This document shows, piece by piece, positions 29,484 through 38,549 of a stretch of 64,000 bases of DNA. This DNA is from Lachnospiraceae bacterium 28-4 (GTDB taxonomy: Bacteria; Bacillota; Clostridia; Lachnospirales; Lachnospiraceae). The notes beneath the pieces were generated by a model. It saw nothing but the letters and a program-made list of their open reading frames with translations. It made no database searches and had not been told where the DNA came from. The translations under genes and the position numbers were made by a program. Every line of letters starts with the position of its first letter. Within the stretch, counting starts at the first letter, position 1. The stretch covers positions 1-64,000 of the forward strand of contig KE159600.1 of the NCBI GenBank assembly GCA_000403275.2. Direction: 5' to 3'.

Positions 29484-30533
29484 CTATATAACTGCATATA
29501 ATACTGTTTCCCACATATTTGAAGCATACTGGCGAATATAGAATTTATACTCTGGAACAAGTTCCAAAAGATAAGATGCAATATCCACTACATCTAACGC
29601 TTTATGATAAATACATACTGCCAGCCTAGGATGATTTATTATAATTGTATTTCTAGCGCCCTCCAAAGCTTTCAGTTCCGCACCTTCTATGTCCATTTTA
29701 ATAAATGTAACCTTTTCCTGATTCACTATAGAATCTATATCAACCCCCCCTACTATTGCTTTTCCTTTATTATCTATATGAGAGCCAGCCGCATTTTCCA
29801 CAAAATATATTTCTTCTTTCCGATTCCATACAGCATTATTTAAAACCTGTATATTCTCTATTCCTGCCTTTTCCACCTTTTGACATATCTCTTGATACAT
29901 ATTTTTTATTGGCTCAAAAGCATATATCTTACGATAATTTCCTTTTACCCATTCATTAAAATGAAATATATCCCTTCCATCAAAAGCCCCCGCATCAACG
30001 TATACTTCTTCCGAACACGGTTTAAACGCATCAAAATACTGTCTGCCCCGCGTAGCTAAAATTCTTTCATATTTAGGCAATACTATGTTTTTATAAAAAA
30101 ATCCCTTTCGTACCAACTCAATATACATTTCTTTCCCATACTTTATAGAAGCAACAAGCACTGTAATATTTCTATATTTCTCAACCACCTCATCTACTGA
30201 CAATACTTTCTTTCCATCTACTACTGTGCCATATTGGTAATTATCACAAAAACAAAGAACTTTATATCCCCATGCAGATAATAATTCATTTGCCATTTTT
30301 CCATCATGACCACATCCAAATATAATGATATCTCCTGATTTTTCCCTTTCCTTAAAATCTATTGCCTTCCAGTCATTATATACCCCGCAAATTGTTTTCA
30401 TATAATTATCCTGATTATGATCCAATAAATATGAAATCCTCGCTTCAAACAAAACTTTCGATTCCCTGTCCAATAGCCGCTCATATATCTTATTCATTTT
30501 TTGATAATAACTCATTGTCTCTATTTTCTTCAT
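29484..30533 (-). CDS. Rossmann-module / FkbM-type methyltransferase fusion
   Basis: 349 residues. Residues about 60-155 are the Rossmann module (DIIIFGCGHDGKMANELL). The C-terminal part is an FkbM-type SAM methyltransferase: VYVDAGAFDGRDIFHFNEW near 176, YAFEPIKNMY near 204 and FIKMDIEGAELKALEGA near 270. FkbM enzymes O-methylate sugars or polyketides. The ATG lies 8 bases after a G9 tract in the preceding radical SAM gene, so tract length can alter how this gene is translated. Confidence 0.85.
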   Translation of the reverse strand: MKKIETMSYYQKMNKIYERLLDRESKVLFEARISYLLDHNQDNYMKTICGVYNDWKAIDFKEREKSGDIIIFGCGHDGKMANELLSAWGYKVLCFCDNYQYGTVVDGKKVLSVDEVVEKYRNITVLVASIKYGKEMYIELVRKGFFYKNIVLPKYERILATRGRQYFDAFKPCSEEVYVDAGAFDGRDIFHFNEWVKGNYRKIYAFEPIKNMYQEICQKVEKAGIENIQVLNNAVWNRKEEIYFVENAAGSHIDNKGKAIVGGVDIDSIVNQEKVTFIKMDIEGAELKALEGARNTIIINHPRLAVCIYHKALDVVDIASYLLELVPEYKFYIRQYASNMWETVLYAVI

Positions 30534-31347
30534 GCTGCTTCCCCCCCCCTAATTGCTGTGCAGGTTCCACTCTTGGAATATTATTGCACAATCCGACGCA
30601 ATAAGCGCAGGAAGTAGTGCTTATGGACTCCTGCATAATTTTCAACTGCCTTTTCTTTTCTTCAAGAGATGCATTATCTATCAATGAAATATACTCGCCT
30701 TGTTTTTTAGGAATAATTCCTGTTTTCATCCTAAAAAACGAACGCGAACATCTGTGAAGTTCTCCTTCATTAATCACATAGTACTGCCCAACCGAATGCA
30801 CACATTTCTTTGAATTATTATCCCGGGATTCTTTATCCGGCCATTTCAAGGAATGGTCTGTAAAATCTATCCAGCCATCATAATACAGATTATCGCCATA
30901 AAACTTTGAAATGCGATAATTGATTTTTCTCTTTATAAGCAATGATTCATTTTTATCTATCTTGGTAGATAAATCTTTTCCATAATCACTCAAAATAATC
31001 TTTGATTTACCTTTCCACCTTTCAAATAAATCCAACAATTCACTTGGTAACTCTAAAGTTCCGTTTGTTACAAAATCGATATTGGTACTAATCTGGTTTT
31101 CATATGAAAAAACTTCTTGCATAATTTTACATACATCCGGATTAAGCAACGGTTCTCCACCTGTAACATTAAAATGCCCAACTTTATCTACAACCATAAA
31201 ATAATTCTTGAGTATGTTTTTTGCTTCCTCATATGACAACATTACTTTATCTTTGTAATATGGAATAAAAGCTATACAATGCTTGCATTTTAAGTTACAA
31301 TAAGTGGTAATGTTCAAACTTGTCCGTTTAAGAATTATTGTGTCCAC
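30490..31347 (-). CDS. radical SAM protein, tandem copy 3
   Basis: 285 residues, starting at GTG (31347). The radical SAM cluster is C17-x3-C21-x2-C24 (TTYCNLKCKHCIAF), followed by VTGGEPLLNPD near 61. The C-terminus has further cysteines, KKCVHSVGQYY, HRCSRSFF and SCAYCVGLC, suggesting an auxiliary SPASM/twitch-type cluster. It is clearly paralogous to the two genes upstream. A G9 tract at the 3' end adds KQHEENRDNELLSKNE beyond the point where its paralogues stop. Substrate unknown; a glycan-bound amino or peptide group is possible. Confidence 0.85.
   Translation of the reverse strand: MDTIILKRTSLNITTYCNLKCKHCIAFIPYYKDKVMLSYEEAKNILKNYFMVVDKVGHFNVTGGEPLLNPDVCKIMQEVFSYENQISTNIDFVTNGTLELPSELLDLFERWKGKSKIILSDYGKDLSTKIDKNESLLIKRKINYRISKFYGDNLYYDGWIDFTDHSLKWPDKESRDNNSKKCVHSVGQYYVINEGELHRCSRSFFRMKTGIIPKKQGEYISLIDNASLEEKKRQLKIMQESISTTSCAYCVGLCNNIPRVEPAQQLGGGKQHEENRDNELLSKNE
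30541..30549 (-). repeat. G9 homopolymer tract at a gene junction
   Basis: Nine G in the coding strand at the end of radical SAM copy 3, 6 bases before the ATG of the FkbM gene. G9 gives a 44-base overlap of the two genes; G10 would create an ATGA stop-start overlap; G8 would fuse the two proteins in frame. Confidence 0.85.
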
Positions 31348-31367
31348 AATCTACCAATCCTTTCACA

Positions 31368-32156
31368 TCATGATTTTAATTGTTCTGCTGCTTTATACTT
31401 CTTTGAATTCTCTATCAATCCATTGCAATATGCACATGACATCGTATATTTCAATTTTGTCAACGCAAATAATTTTTCGCGCTTTTGCATAATATCTGTG
31501 TCATTATCCAGCAAGTCTATATAATCATTCTCTGTATATGGTATAACATTTTCCTGAATTCTATAAGCTGACCTTGTACAAGTATATAGTTTTCCTCGGT
31601 TAATCACATACTTCTTTCCCTGAAAAAATGCACAGCTTTGAGCTTGTCTTTCTTTATCCCTCTCAGTCTTATGTTTTAAATCGTGATTTCGGCAGTCGAT
31701 CCATCCATACCTATTATTTTCATCATAAAGAACGCTTCTAATATCCCACTTCTTTAAATCCTGATAATTCTGCTCTGCATATTTGGAAATTTCACCATAG
31801 TTATTAATAATAACTTTAACTTTAGGATTACACTTCAATATCTGCAATAGAGTTTCCTTCAGCAAAATAGTTCCATTTGTAACCATAATTATTTCATCTA
31901 AAATCTGATTTTCATATTTATAGATTTCACGTATAATTTCTCCTAAATCCCCATTTAATAATGGCTCCCCTCCTGTTATTGATATCTTATTTACCGTATC
32001 AACCATTTGGAAATATGTGTTTAAGGTCATTTTTGCTTGCTCAATATCCATCGTTTTATACGATGAATAATAGGGGGAATAGGCTAAACATAATTTACAT
32101 CTAAGTGTACATTTTTCTGTTACCATAATAGCTGTACTAGGTATATTAATCTTCAT
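31368..32156 (-). CDS. radical SAM protein, tandem copy 2
   Basis: 262 residues from the ATG at 32156 (GGAAGG upstream; a TTG six codons earlier is less likely). The cluster is C16-x3-C20-x2-C23 in TEKCTLRCKLCLAYSPYY, with ITGGEPLLNGD near 61 and auxiliary cysteines in QSCAFFQGKKY, YTCTRSAYR and SCAYCNGL. It is the most diverged of the three and lies 11 bases from copy 1. The three share length, motif order and the ending AEQL, so they arose by duplication. Confidence 0.85.
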   Translation of the reverse strand: MKINIPSTAIMVTEKCTLRCKLCLAYSPYYSSYKTMDIEQAKMTLNTYFQMVDTVNKISITGGEPLLNGDLGEIIREIYKYENQILDEIIMVTNGTILLKETLLQILKCNPKVKVIINNYGEISKYAEQNYQDLKKWDIRSVLYDENNRYGWIDCRNHDLKHKTERDKERQAQSCAFFQGKKYVINRGKLYTCTRSAYRIQENVIPYTENDYIDLLDNDTDIMQKREKLFALTKLKYTMSCAYCNGLIENSKKYKAAEQLKS

Positions 32157-32185
32157 ACTCTTCTTACCTTCCAATTCAATTTCTT

Positions 32186-32986
32186 TTACAATTGTTCTGC
32201 TGGCATCTGACGTTCTACATCATTTCTATGCCCTACACAATAAGCACACGATGCCACACTCTTCGCATGATACATCTCCATCAGCATAACCTTTTTTTGT
32301 TCTATTGAAATATTGGAATCCATAAGCGGAACATAGTCGCCCTTTTCTTTGGGAATAATACCATTTTTTATCCGCCAAAATGACCGCATGCAATAATGAA
32401 TTTCACCATCGGATATATTAAAATATTTACCGACACTATCCATGCATTTCATAGAATGCTCATCTCTTTCTTTTTTATTAGCACATTTCAGGCTATGGTC
32501 TCTAAAATCAATCCACCCCCCATAAGATAAATTGTCACCATTAAAATTCACTATACGGTAATTGATTTTTTTTTCGTCTAATGTTTCCTTTATTTCTTCT
32601 ATCCTACTAGATAATTTCCCATAATCGCTTATAACCAGCCTCATATAACTTCTATTTTCACTCAAAAGATTAAGGAACTCCTCGCTGGGAATTATTGTTC
32701 CATTCGTGACCAATGTTATATCCTGCCTTATTTTCTTGTGGTATTTCATGACTTCTTTTACAATCTCAGTAAGATCTGGATTCATAAAAGGTTCTCCCCC
32801 TGTCAGGTTAAAAATTCCGACCGAATCAACCACTTTAAAAAATTCCTCTAAAACTTTTTTAGCCTCCTCATAAGTTAAGTCTTTTGGATCTTTCACATAC
32901 GGTACAAAAGCTACACATAACGCACATTTTAAAGTACATCTGCTGGTCACTTCCAATGTAATCCTGCTTATATCAACTTTATCCAT
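32186..32986 (-). CDS. radical SAM protein, tandem copy 1
   Basis: 266 residues with GGAGG before the ATG. The cluster is C17-x3-C21-x2-C24 (TSRCTLKCALCVAFVPY), LTGGEPFMNPD near 61, and the auxiliary-type C-terminus MKCMDSVGKYF, HYCMRSFWR and SCAYCVGHRND. It is closest to copy 3. The gene overlaps the pyruvyltransferase-formyltransferase gene by 8 bases. Function is not known beyond radical SAM chemistry. Confidence 0.85.
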   Translation of the reverse strand: MDKVDISRITLEVTSRCTLKCALCVAFVPYVKDPKDLTYEEAKKVLEEFFKVVDSVGIFNLTGGEPFMNPDLTEIVKEVMKYHKKIRQDITLVTNGTIIPSEEFLNLLSENRSYMRLVISDYGKLSSRIEEIKETLDEKKINYRIVNFNGDNLSYGGWIDFRDHSLKCANKKERDEHSMKCMDSVGKYFNISDGEIHYCMRSFWRIKNGIIPKEKGDYVPLMDSNISIEQKKVMLMEMYHAKSVASCAYCVGHRNDVERQMPAEQL

Positions 32987-34955
32987 TCGAACCTCCTTCT
33001 ATTCTTGGGAAAACTGCATACTCCTGATAATCCGCATTTTTTATTCTACCAGATAAACTATCCAGTTGATCATCATTAATCGCCTTAATCAGCTGATTCA
33101 ACATTTCCACTTGTATATCCAAAATACAATCATAATTATAATTTGCATCAATAAATGCTTGTACAGGTATAACGCTTTGCATAATAATCAATCCTGTATC
33201 CATTCCTTCATCTATAAAATGAGCTGTGTTTCCCAACAAAAACGCACTTTTTGATTCCAACGCACGATCAATTGATTTTCTTCCGGGAAACATAGGCAAT
33301 ATAGATGGATGAAAATTTATTAAATGATTTTTATACTTTAATAATATTTCTCCTGATAATAAATGCGCTCCAAATGAAAAGCAGTAATCCACATTAAACT
33401 CATCCAGACTTTTCATTAAAGCATCCGATAACCTCTGATTTTTCTTTTTTTGTTCCTGCTCATTAATATCTTTATACAAGCAAATGACCTTTTTAATTGA
33501 TTTATCGGTTATCAGATGTCCTAATTCATACGGAATCTCATATTCCGAAAACACAAAACAAATTTGCCCAATCACTGCTTCTGATGCCTGTTCCAGAAAA
33601 TGCTTTAATCTATCAGAGTTTCCCGAAATATAAAATGCATACTTAGGTGGCTGACATTTTCTTCTTATTGCTTGAAATGCTGACTTGGCATGATCTTGTA
33701 TTTTAGGAACTTCTGATTTTAGCTGGCTAATTATAGTTTCCCTATTTTTATAACATTTCCTCACTGTTTCTATCATATTCTCAAAATTATCTGGCTCACA
33801 AACGTACTCCTGCATACCGCTAACACTGGCAAAACCAAGCATTTTATCGCTATAAATAACACGTCTATCATACTCAATAAAAACAGTTGGCACACACGAG
33901 CTTATTGCAGCAACCGACGCATGAACCCTCCCTGTTACCAACATATCTAGGCTGGATATTATTGTTTTGATTTGCTTCGGAAGAAGCGGCTCATCAATTA
34001 AAATAATTTCCTGTTTCCATAAAGGATTTTTTTCAATAAGAATCTCATAAAATTGCTGCAATATCTGAAAATCCCGCCCATTTATTCTCTTAAATTCTGG
34101 TTCCCTCTCAAATCCATTCGTGTGCGAAAAAATACACAATGATACTTGTAACTTTTCTATTAAATACTCCGCTAAACGTATAAAATTATCATACTGTTCC
34201 TTTCCCCTTGGCCACATATCATATGGACCGCAGGGTAGATTAAATCCCCCAAACGTTATTCCCGCAACCTTTGTTTTTTTCCTTTTCTGATTGATACCAT
34301 TCAGCCATTTTGACGAGTAGCTGTTATCCCGTTCAAACAAGAATGAAGGGCATGGATAATATGTTACATTTTCATTTCCAAAATTCCATTTTTTCAAATT
34401 TAAGAACGATACTTTCTCTCTTACAAAGACTCCCGTAAAACCCTTAAATACTTCCAATGCCAGTCTTCCTATCCTTTTATCTGTAAAAGGCCCTGGTGTT
34501 ACGGCAAATAAAAAGGTTTTCTTTTTCAGCACTTGCGCGGCTTTCATTTTTAAACAGTCTACATAAAATCTGTCTTTTCCCACATGTTCCGCATTATCTC
34601 CCCACATATCACCTGCAACATTAATTATGATATCTGCATCATGAATTACCGATAGCCACGGCGTATCTTGGTAATCCAGGCTTTCTTGCATCCATTGGGC
34701 TTGCCTGACATCTTCTTCGGCATTGGAAACATCACTTTTATCCCATCCATAATAATACTCCATTGGAACAATAGTAATTTTTTCTTTTTCAGCAAATTGG
34801 CCGTCCATTTGAAATGTGGTCAGTATTCTATAATCAGCAAAATATTTATGTAAATATTGAAACAACGGTTCCACAATATAGTAATTACCTACATTTCCAT
34901 ATTGTAATCTGCCCCAATGCAAAGTAAAAAGCCCCGTAATTAAAATTTTTTTCAT
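32979..34955 (-). CDS. polysaccharide pyruvyltransferase / formyltransferase fusion
   Basis: 658 residues. The first ~400 are a polysaccharide pyruvyltransferase (CsaB-like): YGNVGNYYIVEPL near 20, DADIIINVAGDMWGD near 103, LFAVTPGPF and LDMLVTGRVHASVAAIS near 320, which adds pyruvate ketals to sugars from PEP. The last ~220 are a PurN/ArnA-type N-formyltransferase with NFHPSILPMFPGRKS, GNTAHFIDEGMDTGLII and the catalytic Asn, His and Asp. The second domain would formylate a sugar amine from formyl-tetrahydrofolate. The gene follows wbqC and the aminotransferase, which supports a 4-amino-sugar substrate. The two-domain fusion is unusual. Confidence 0.82.
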   Translation of the reverse strand: MKKILITGLFTLHWGRLQYGNVGNYYIVEPLFQYLHKYFADYRILTTFQMDGQFAEKEKITIVPMEYYYGWDKSDVSNAEEDVRQAQWMQESLDYQDTPWLSVIHDADIIINVAGDMWGDNAEHVGKDRFYVDCLKMKAAQVLKKKTFLFAVTPGPFTDKRIGRLALEVFKGFTGVFVREKVSFLNLKKWNFGNENVTYYPCPSFLFERDNSYSSKWLNGINQKRKKTKVAGITFGGFNLPCGPYDMWPRGKEQYDNFIRLAEYLIEKLQVSLCIFSHTNGFEREPEFKRINGRDFQILQQFYEILIEKNPLWKQEIILIDEPLLPKQIKTIISSLDMLVTGRVHASVAAISSCVPTVFIEYDRRVIYSDKMLGFASVSGMQEYVCEPDNFENMIETVRKCYKNRETIISQLKSEVPKIQDHAKSAFQAIRRKCQPPKYAFYISGNSDRLKHFLEQASEAVIGQICFVFSEYEIPYELGHLITDKSIKKVICLYKDINEQEQKKKNQRLSDALMKSLDEFNVDYCFSFGAHLLSGEILLKYKNHLINFHPSILPMFPGRKSIDRALESKSAFLLGNTAHFIDEGMDTGLIIMQSVIPVQAFIDANYNYDCILDIQVEMLNQLIKAINDDQLDSLSGRIKNADYQEYAVFPRIEGGSNG

Positions 34956-35659
34956 AATATAACAAACTCCTCTAACATTTCCTTTATAATATCTTTTGAA
35001 TTAAACATAAGAACATCCAAAATTGACAGCCCTGATTCAAAGTGCCCAATCTTCTGAACATAAGGTGGCAATAATGATTGGATAAACTCAAGTTTTATGC
35101 ACGCTTCTTTGTATTTTATCCTATCAAAAAAGCTTTTACCTCCGGGCGCATTTACATATGTCTCAGCGCCTAATGCTTTCGATATATTTAAAGCCCATTC
35201 GTCTGGCTGATTTACTTGTTCAATTTTTAAATTCATTTCTGAAAAAATTTCAAAATCTGTATCGATGTCCAGATATTTACATATAAATTTTATAGATTCT
35301 ATATTCAACAAAGATAGCGAACCATTTTTTCTTTCCATTATCTCATCAAATATACTAATTACATCATTATAATAGGGAGCTCTTCTCTTATATGAAGTTA
35401 GCTGACCTTTGATTTTTCCACTCCAATTTATACTATTTTGAATCTCAATTTTGTTAATAGTGGTCTTTTGCGGACATTTTCTAATCGGAACTGTTATATA
35501 AACAGGCGTTCCATCATGCTTTAAAATTCTGTTTCTATTCATCCATCCATGCGAAATATATTGAACTGTATCAAAAAAAATAAATTTATCCACATAATTG
35601 ATTAAAGTGAAATACCCTAAATATGGAAAAAAATATGGCTGCATTATACCTAATTTCAT
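34952..35659 (-). CDS. WbqC family protein
   Basis: 235 residues. The start MKLGIMQPYFFPYLGYFTLI and the following WMNRNRI are diagnostic of the WbqC family, found in O-antigen and capsule loci next to amino-sugar genes and thought to help modify the amine of dideoxy-amino sugars. It is 15 bases downstream of the DegT aminotransferase and overlaps the next gene by four bases. No membrane segment. The exact reaction is not established. Confidence 0.9.
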   Translation of the reverse strand: MKLGIMQPYFFPYLGYFTLINYVDKFIFFDTVQYISHGWMNRNRILKHDGTPVYITVPIRKCPQKTTINKIEIQNSINWSGKIKGQLTSYKRRAPYYNDVISIFDEIMERKNGSLSLLNIESIKFICKYLDIDTDFEIFSEMNLKIEQVNQPDEWALNISKALGAETYVNAPGGKSFFDRIKYKEACIKLEFIQSLLPPYVQKIGHFESGLSILDVLMFNSKDIIKEMLEEFVIL

Positions 35660-35674
35660 TTTTTAAATCCTATC

Positions 35675-36781
35675 CTATGATTGTTTAATGATATTAATAA
35701 TTCTTGTCATCTGCTCTTCCTCCATAGTATCAAAAAAAGGCAGACAGATTATCTGGCTTGAAAGCCTTCTTGCTTTTTTCAAACATATTTTTTTATACTT
35801 ATCTTTAAAGCATATCTGATCAGATGTTAATGGAAAAAAATACTTTCTTGCATATATATTATTTTCTTTTAACTTATCATATAATTGATCCCTTGTTATC
35901 CAGCAGTCGTCTTCTATTAAAACTGGAAAATATGCATAATTACTACTTATTTCTTTACTTTTAACAAATGTCTTTATGCCCCGAATATCTTTTAAACTTT
36001 TTATATAAAAATCATAACGTTTTCGCCGTTCTTCCAAAGTATCATTTATATATCTCAAATTACACAATCCCATAATTGCACACAATTCATTCATTTTGGC
36101 ATTTGCTCCAACCTCTGTCACTGATTCCTCACCCTGTATTCCAAAGTTTTTAAGATTGTAAAGCTTTTCATAATATTTATGTTCATTAACCGCTACTGCT
36201 CCCCCCTCAATCGTATTATATACCTTTGTCGCATGAAAACTGAATATAGAGGCATCTCCATAATTTCCTATTCCTTTCCCCTTATATTTCACACCAAAGG
36301 CATGAGCAGCATCATAAATCACTTTAAGATTATACTGATCAGCTATTTTTTGTATAACTTCCACATTACAAGCATTTCCATATACATGCACAGGAATGAT
36401 CGCCACAGTATTTTCCGTAATCAAATCCTCTATTTTTGTTTCATCTATCGTTCCATCGCTTTCTTTCACATCACAGAACACCGGCTGCAAACGGTTTCTG
36501 ACAATAGCATGCGTTGTAGAAATAAATGTAAACGGAGTCGTAATAACCTCCGAACCCTCCGGAAATCCAAATGCCTGAATTGCCAGCTCTAAAGCCATAT
36601 GCCCGTTCACCATAAGCGAAAGCTCCGGCACATCCAGATACTCTCTCAATTTTTCTTCCAGTTCCCGATGATATTTTCCCATATTCGTCAACCAGTGACT
36701 ATCCCACAACGGCTTGATTGCCTCAATATATTCTTCATATGGGGGCATACTGGAACGCGTTACCAAAATTTTATCGTCCAT
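35675..36781 (-). CDS. DegT/DnrJ/EryC1 sugar aminotransferase
   Basis: 368 residues from the ATG at 36781 (CAGGAAA upstream; a frame 13 codons longer lacks a site). PLP enzyme: DAAHAFGVKYKGKGIGNYGD near 170 holds the cofactor Asp, and SFHATKVYNTIEGGAV near 192 contains the PLP lysine. Family members transfer an amino group from glutamate to a 4-keto or 3-keto nucleotide sugar, giving for example dTDP-4-amino-4,6-dideoxyhexose. With WbqC and the formyltransferase it forms a probable amino-sugar N-acylation module. The exact sugar is not determined. Confidence 0.92.
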   Translation of the reverse strand: MDDKILVTRSSMPPYEEYIEAIKPLWDSHWLTNMGKYHRELEEKLREYLDVPELSLMVNGHMALELAIQAFGFPEGSEVITTPFTFISTTHAIVRNRLQPVFCDVKESDGTIDETKIEDLITENTVAIIPVHVYGNACNVEVIQKIADQYNLKVIYDAAHAFGVKYKGKGIGNYGDASIFSFHATKVYNTIEGGAVAVNEHKYYEKLYNLKNFGIQGEESVTEVGANAKMNELCAIMGLCNLRYINDTLEERRKRYDFYIKSLKDIRGIKTFVKSKEISSNYAYFPVLIEDDCWITRDQLYDKLKENNIYARKYFFPLTSDQICFKDKYKKICLKKARRLSSQIICLPFFDTMEEEQMTRIINIIKQS

Positions 36782-36823
36782 GCTTTTTCCTGTTTCATTT
36801 TCTATTCGTTTGAAATGCATTTC

Positions 36824-37300
36824 TTATACCTGATAAACCACGTCTTCCAGTGATATAATCGGGCAGCTTATCTTAGCTCCCAGTACTTCCTCAATCTCTT
36901 CAAAGAAAGTAATGGAAGTAACTACAACAGCATCCACTTCTTCTAAATTACTGTCCGGTGTAACAATCGGAAAATCCGCATATAATTTATCTGCACTTTT
37001 GTCAATACCATATGCGATCTCCAGACCGCTCCCTTTTAACTCTTCCGCCAGAGTTTCTCCTGCATAGTGCATGCCATATATGGCAATTCTCTGATACCCC
37101 TTTTGCTCCAAATAAGTCGCCAGATTCTTCCCTTCCTGCTTTACTTTAACCCATTGGTTCATCATTAAAAACAAAGCCAAATGCTTATCCGATTTTTCCT
37201 GGCTTCCTTTTATCTGCTTCCCCAATGCCCTAGCAACAGCAGTCATTCCTGCTGCCGCTCCTCCTATTGCTGATATCAGCCCTACCATCCCTTTTTTCAT
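36824..37300 (-). CDS. free-standing Rossmann module protein
   Basis: 158 residues from the ATG at 37300 (AAAGGAG upstream). A hydrophobic N-terminus, GMVGLISAIGGAAAGMTAV, may be a membrane anchor. Residues about 65-158 are the small Rossmann module, RIAIYGMHYAGETLAEEL with a final acidic strand VDAVVVTSITFFEEI. It matches the C-terminal part of the GT2 at 43972-45189 closely, including the preceding EGKNLATYLEQK linker. It therefore looks like the shared module made as a separate protein. The ligand is unknown. Confidence 0.75.
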   Translation of the reverse strand: MKKGMVGLISAIGGAAAGMTAVARALGKQIKGSQEKSDKHLALFLMMNQWVKVKQEGKNLATYLEQKGYQRIAIYGMHYAGETLAEELKGSGLEIAYGIDKSADKLYADFPIVTPDSNLEEVDAVVVTSITFFEEIEEVLGAKISCPIISLEDVVYQV

Positions 37301-37323
37301 AATTTCCGGCTCCTTTCCAATTA

Positions 37324-38508
37324 TCATTTTATATTATTACTTACATGATCAATTACATATTGATAAAACCTCAGCAATTTAGAAACCACCACTTCCGGCG
37401 CTAATTGATCAATTCTTTTTTTTGCCCTTTTCCCAATTTCCTGCTTTTGGATTTTACTCATCCTGGCCGCCTCATTCATTTTTTCCAGCAGACTATCCGC
37501 ATTATTAGGTTTGCATAACAAACCGCTGATTCCATCATCAATTAATTGTTCATAACTTATGCCGTCCGTTCCAATCACCACACGTTTAAAATACATTGCC
37601 TCAATACAAGCATTTGACAAGTTTTCTACTAATGATGGAAGAATTACAAAATCCGCCTTCTGAATAACAGGATACAACTTTTCATGGGATAATTCTTTTA
37701 AATAAACAAACCGATCAGCAAAATGTCCAGCAGCATCCTGCAAAATATTAACGGCACTCCTGCCATTAATCAATGCATTTTTCCCACAACATACCATATA
37801 ATATTCTGAATGCATCTTCAGAAACTTCTGTATTGTATCAGCAATTACTAACACTCCTTTTTCTGCTATTAATGTCCCAAAGAACAAAACATATTTTTTC
37901 CCTTCTAATCTGTCTTTATATATACTTTCATCATATATTGCCACATCATTCACAAAGGGAGTCTCTATTACCGATACCGGTCTGCCAATATCATCGCCAA
38001 AATTATCAGCCGTAATTTTACAAGGCGCAAATACAGCATTACAGCGCGCAGCAGCCAAACGCTCAAAAAAGGCCATTATCTTAACCTTTGACTTATCCAT
38101 AGTCTGATATGTTGCATAGTATACCTTCGCGTAAGAGGATAAACGCATAACGGCTGGAGTTTTCCCATAATAGCAGGCTGCTAATCCCTGCAATGATGTA
38201 AATTGTATTAAGTCAATTTTCCGCTGCTTTGAGATCTCCCTTATTTTTTTATTAATTACTTTACTTGCACTTAATATCTGATATCCAAACGTGAGACTCT
38301 CTATTGGCATTTCCATGGAGGTGCAATATACTGTAAATATTTCTACCCCTTCCTTTTTATAATGCCTATTTCTCTTTCCGCATGCCACTATAATCGGATT
38401 ATGCCCCAGTTTGGCTAATGCCATTGTCACCCGATGTAAATATATAGGAAAACCTTCTGTTGCCTTTCCATTTTCAAAATAATCGTTTGCCGCAAAAATT
38501 ATTACCAT
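37324..38508 (-). CDS. family 4 (GT-B) glycosyltransferase
   Basis: 394 residues from the ATG at 38508 (CAGGAA upstream; this avoids overlap with the asparagine synthetase gene). GT4 features are EGFPIYLHRVTMALAKLGH near 19, KKYVLFFGTLIAEKGVLVI near 205 and the donor-binding VILPSLVENLSNACIEAMYF near 290 with its E-x7-E pattern. Retaining, cytoplasmic glycan assembly enzyme; sugar unknown. Its stop overlaps the region before the Rossmann-module gene. Confidence 0.92.
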   Translation of the reverse strand: MVIIFAANDYFENGKATEGFPIYLHRVTMALAKLGHNPIIVACGKRNRHYKKEGVEIFTVYCTSMEMPIESLTFGYQILSASKVINKKIREISKQRKIDLIQFTSLQGLAACYYGKTPAVMRLSSYAKVYYATYQTMDKSKVKIMAFFERLAAARCNAVFAPCKITADNFGDDIGRPVSVIETPFVNDVAIYDESIYKDRLEGKKYVLFFGTLIAEKGVLVIADTIQKFLKMHSEYYMVCCGKNALINGRSAVNILQDAAGHFADRFVYLKELSHEKLYPVIQKADFVILPSLVENLSNACIEAMYFKRVVIGTDGISYEQLIDDGISGLLCKPNNADSLLEKMNEAARMSKIQKQEIGKRAKKRIDQLAPEVVVSKLLRFYQYVIDHVSNNIK

Positions 38509-38549
38509 ACTGATTCCTGCCCCATTCTTATCCAAGTCATTATTCTCTT

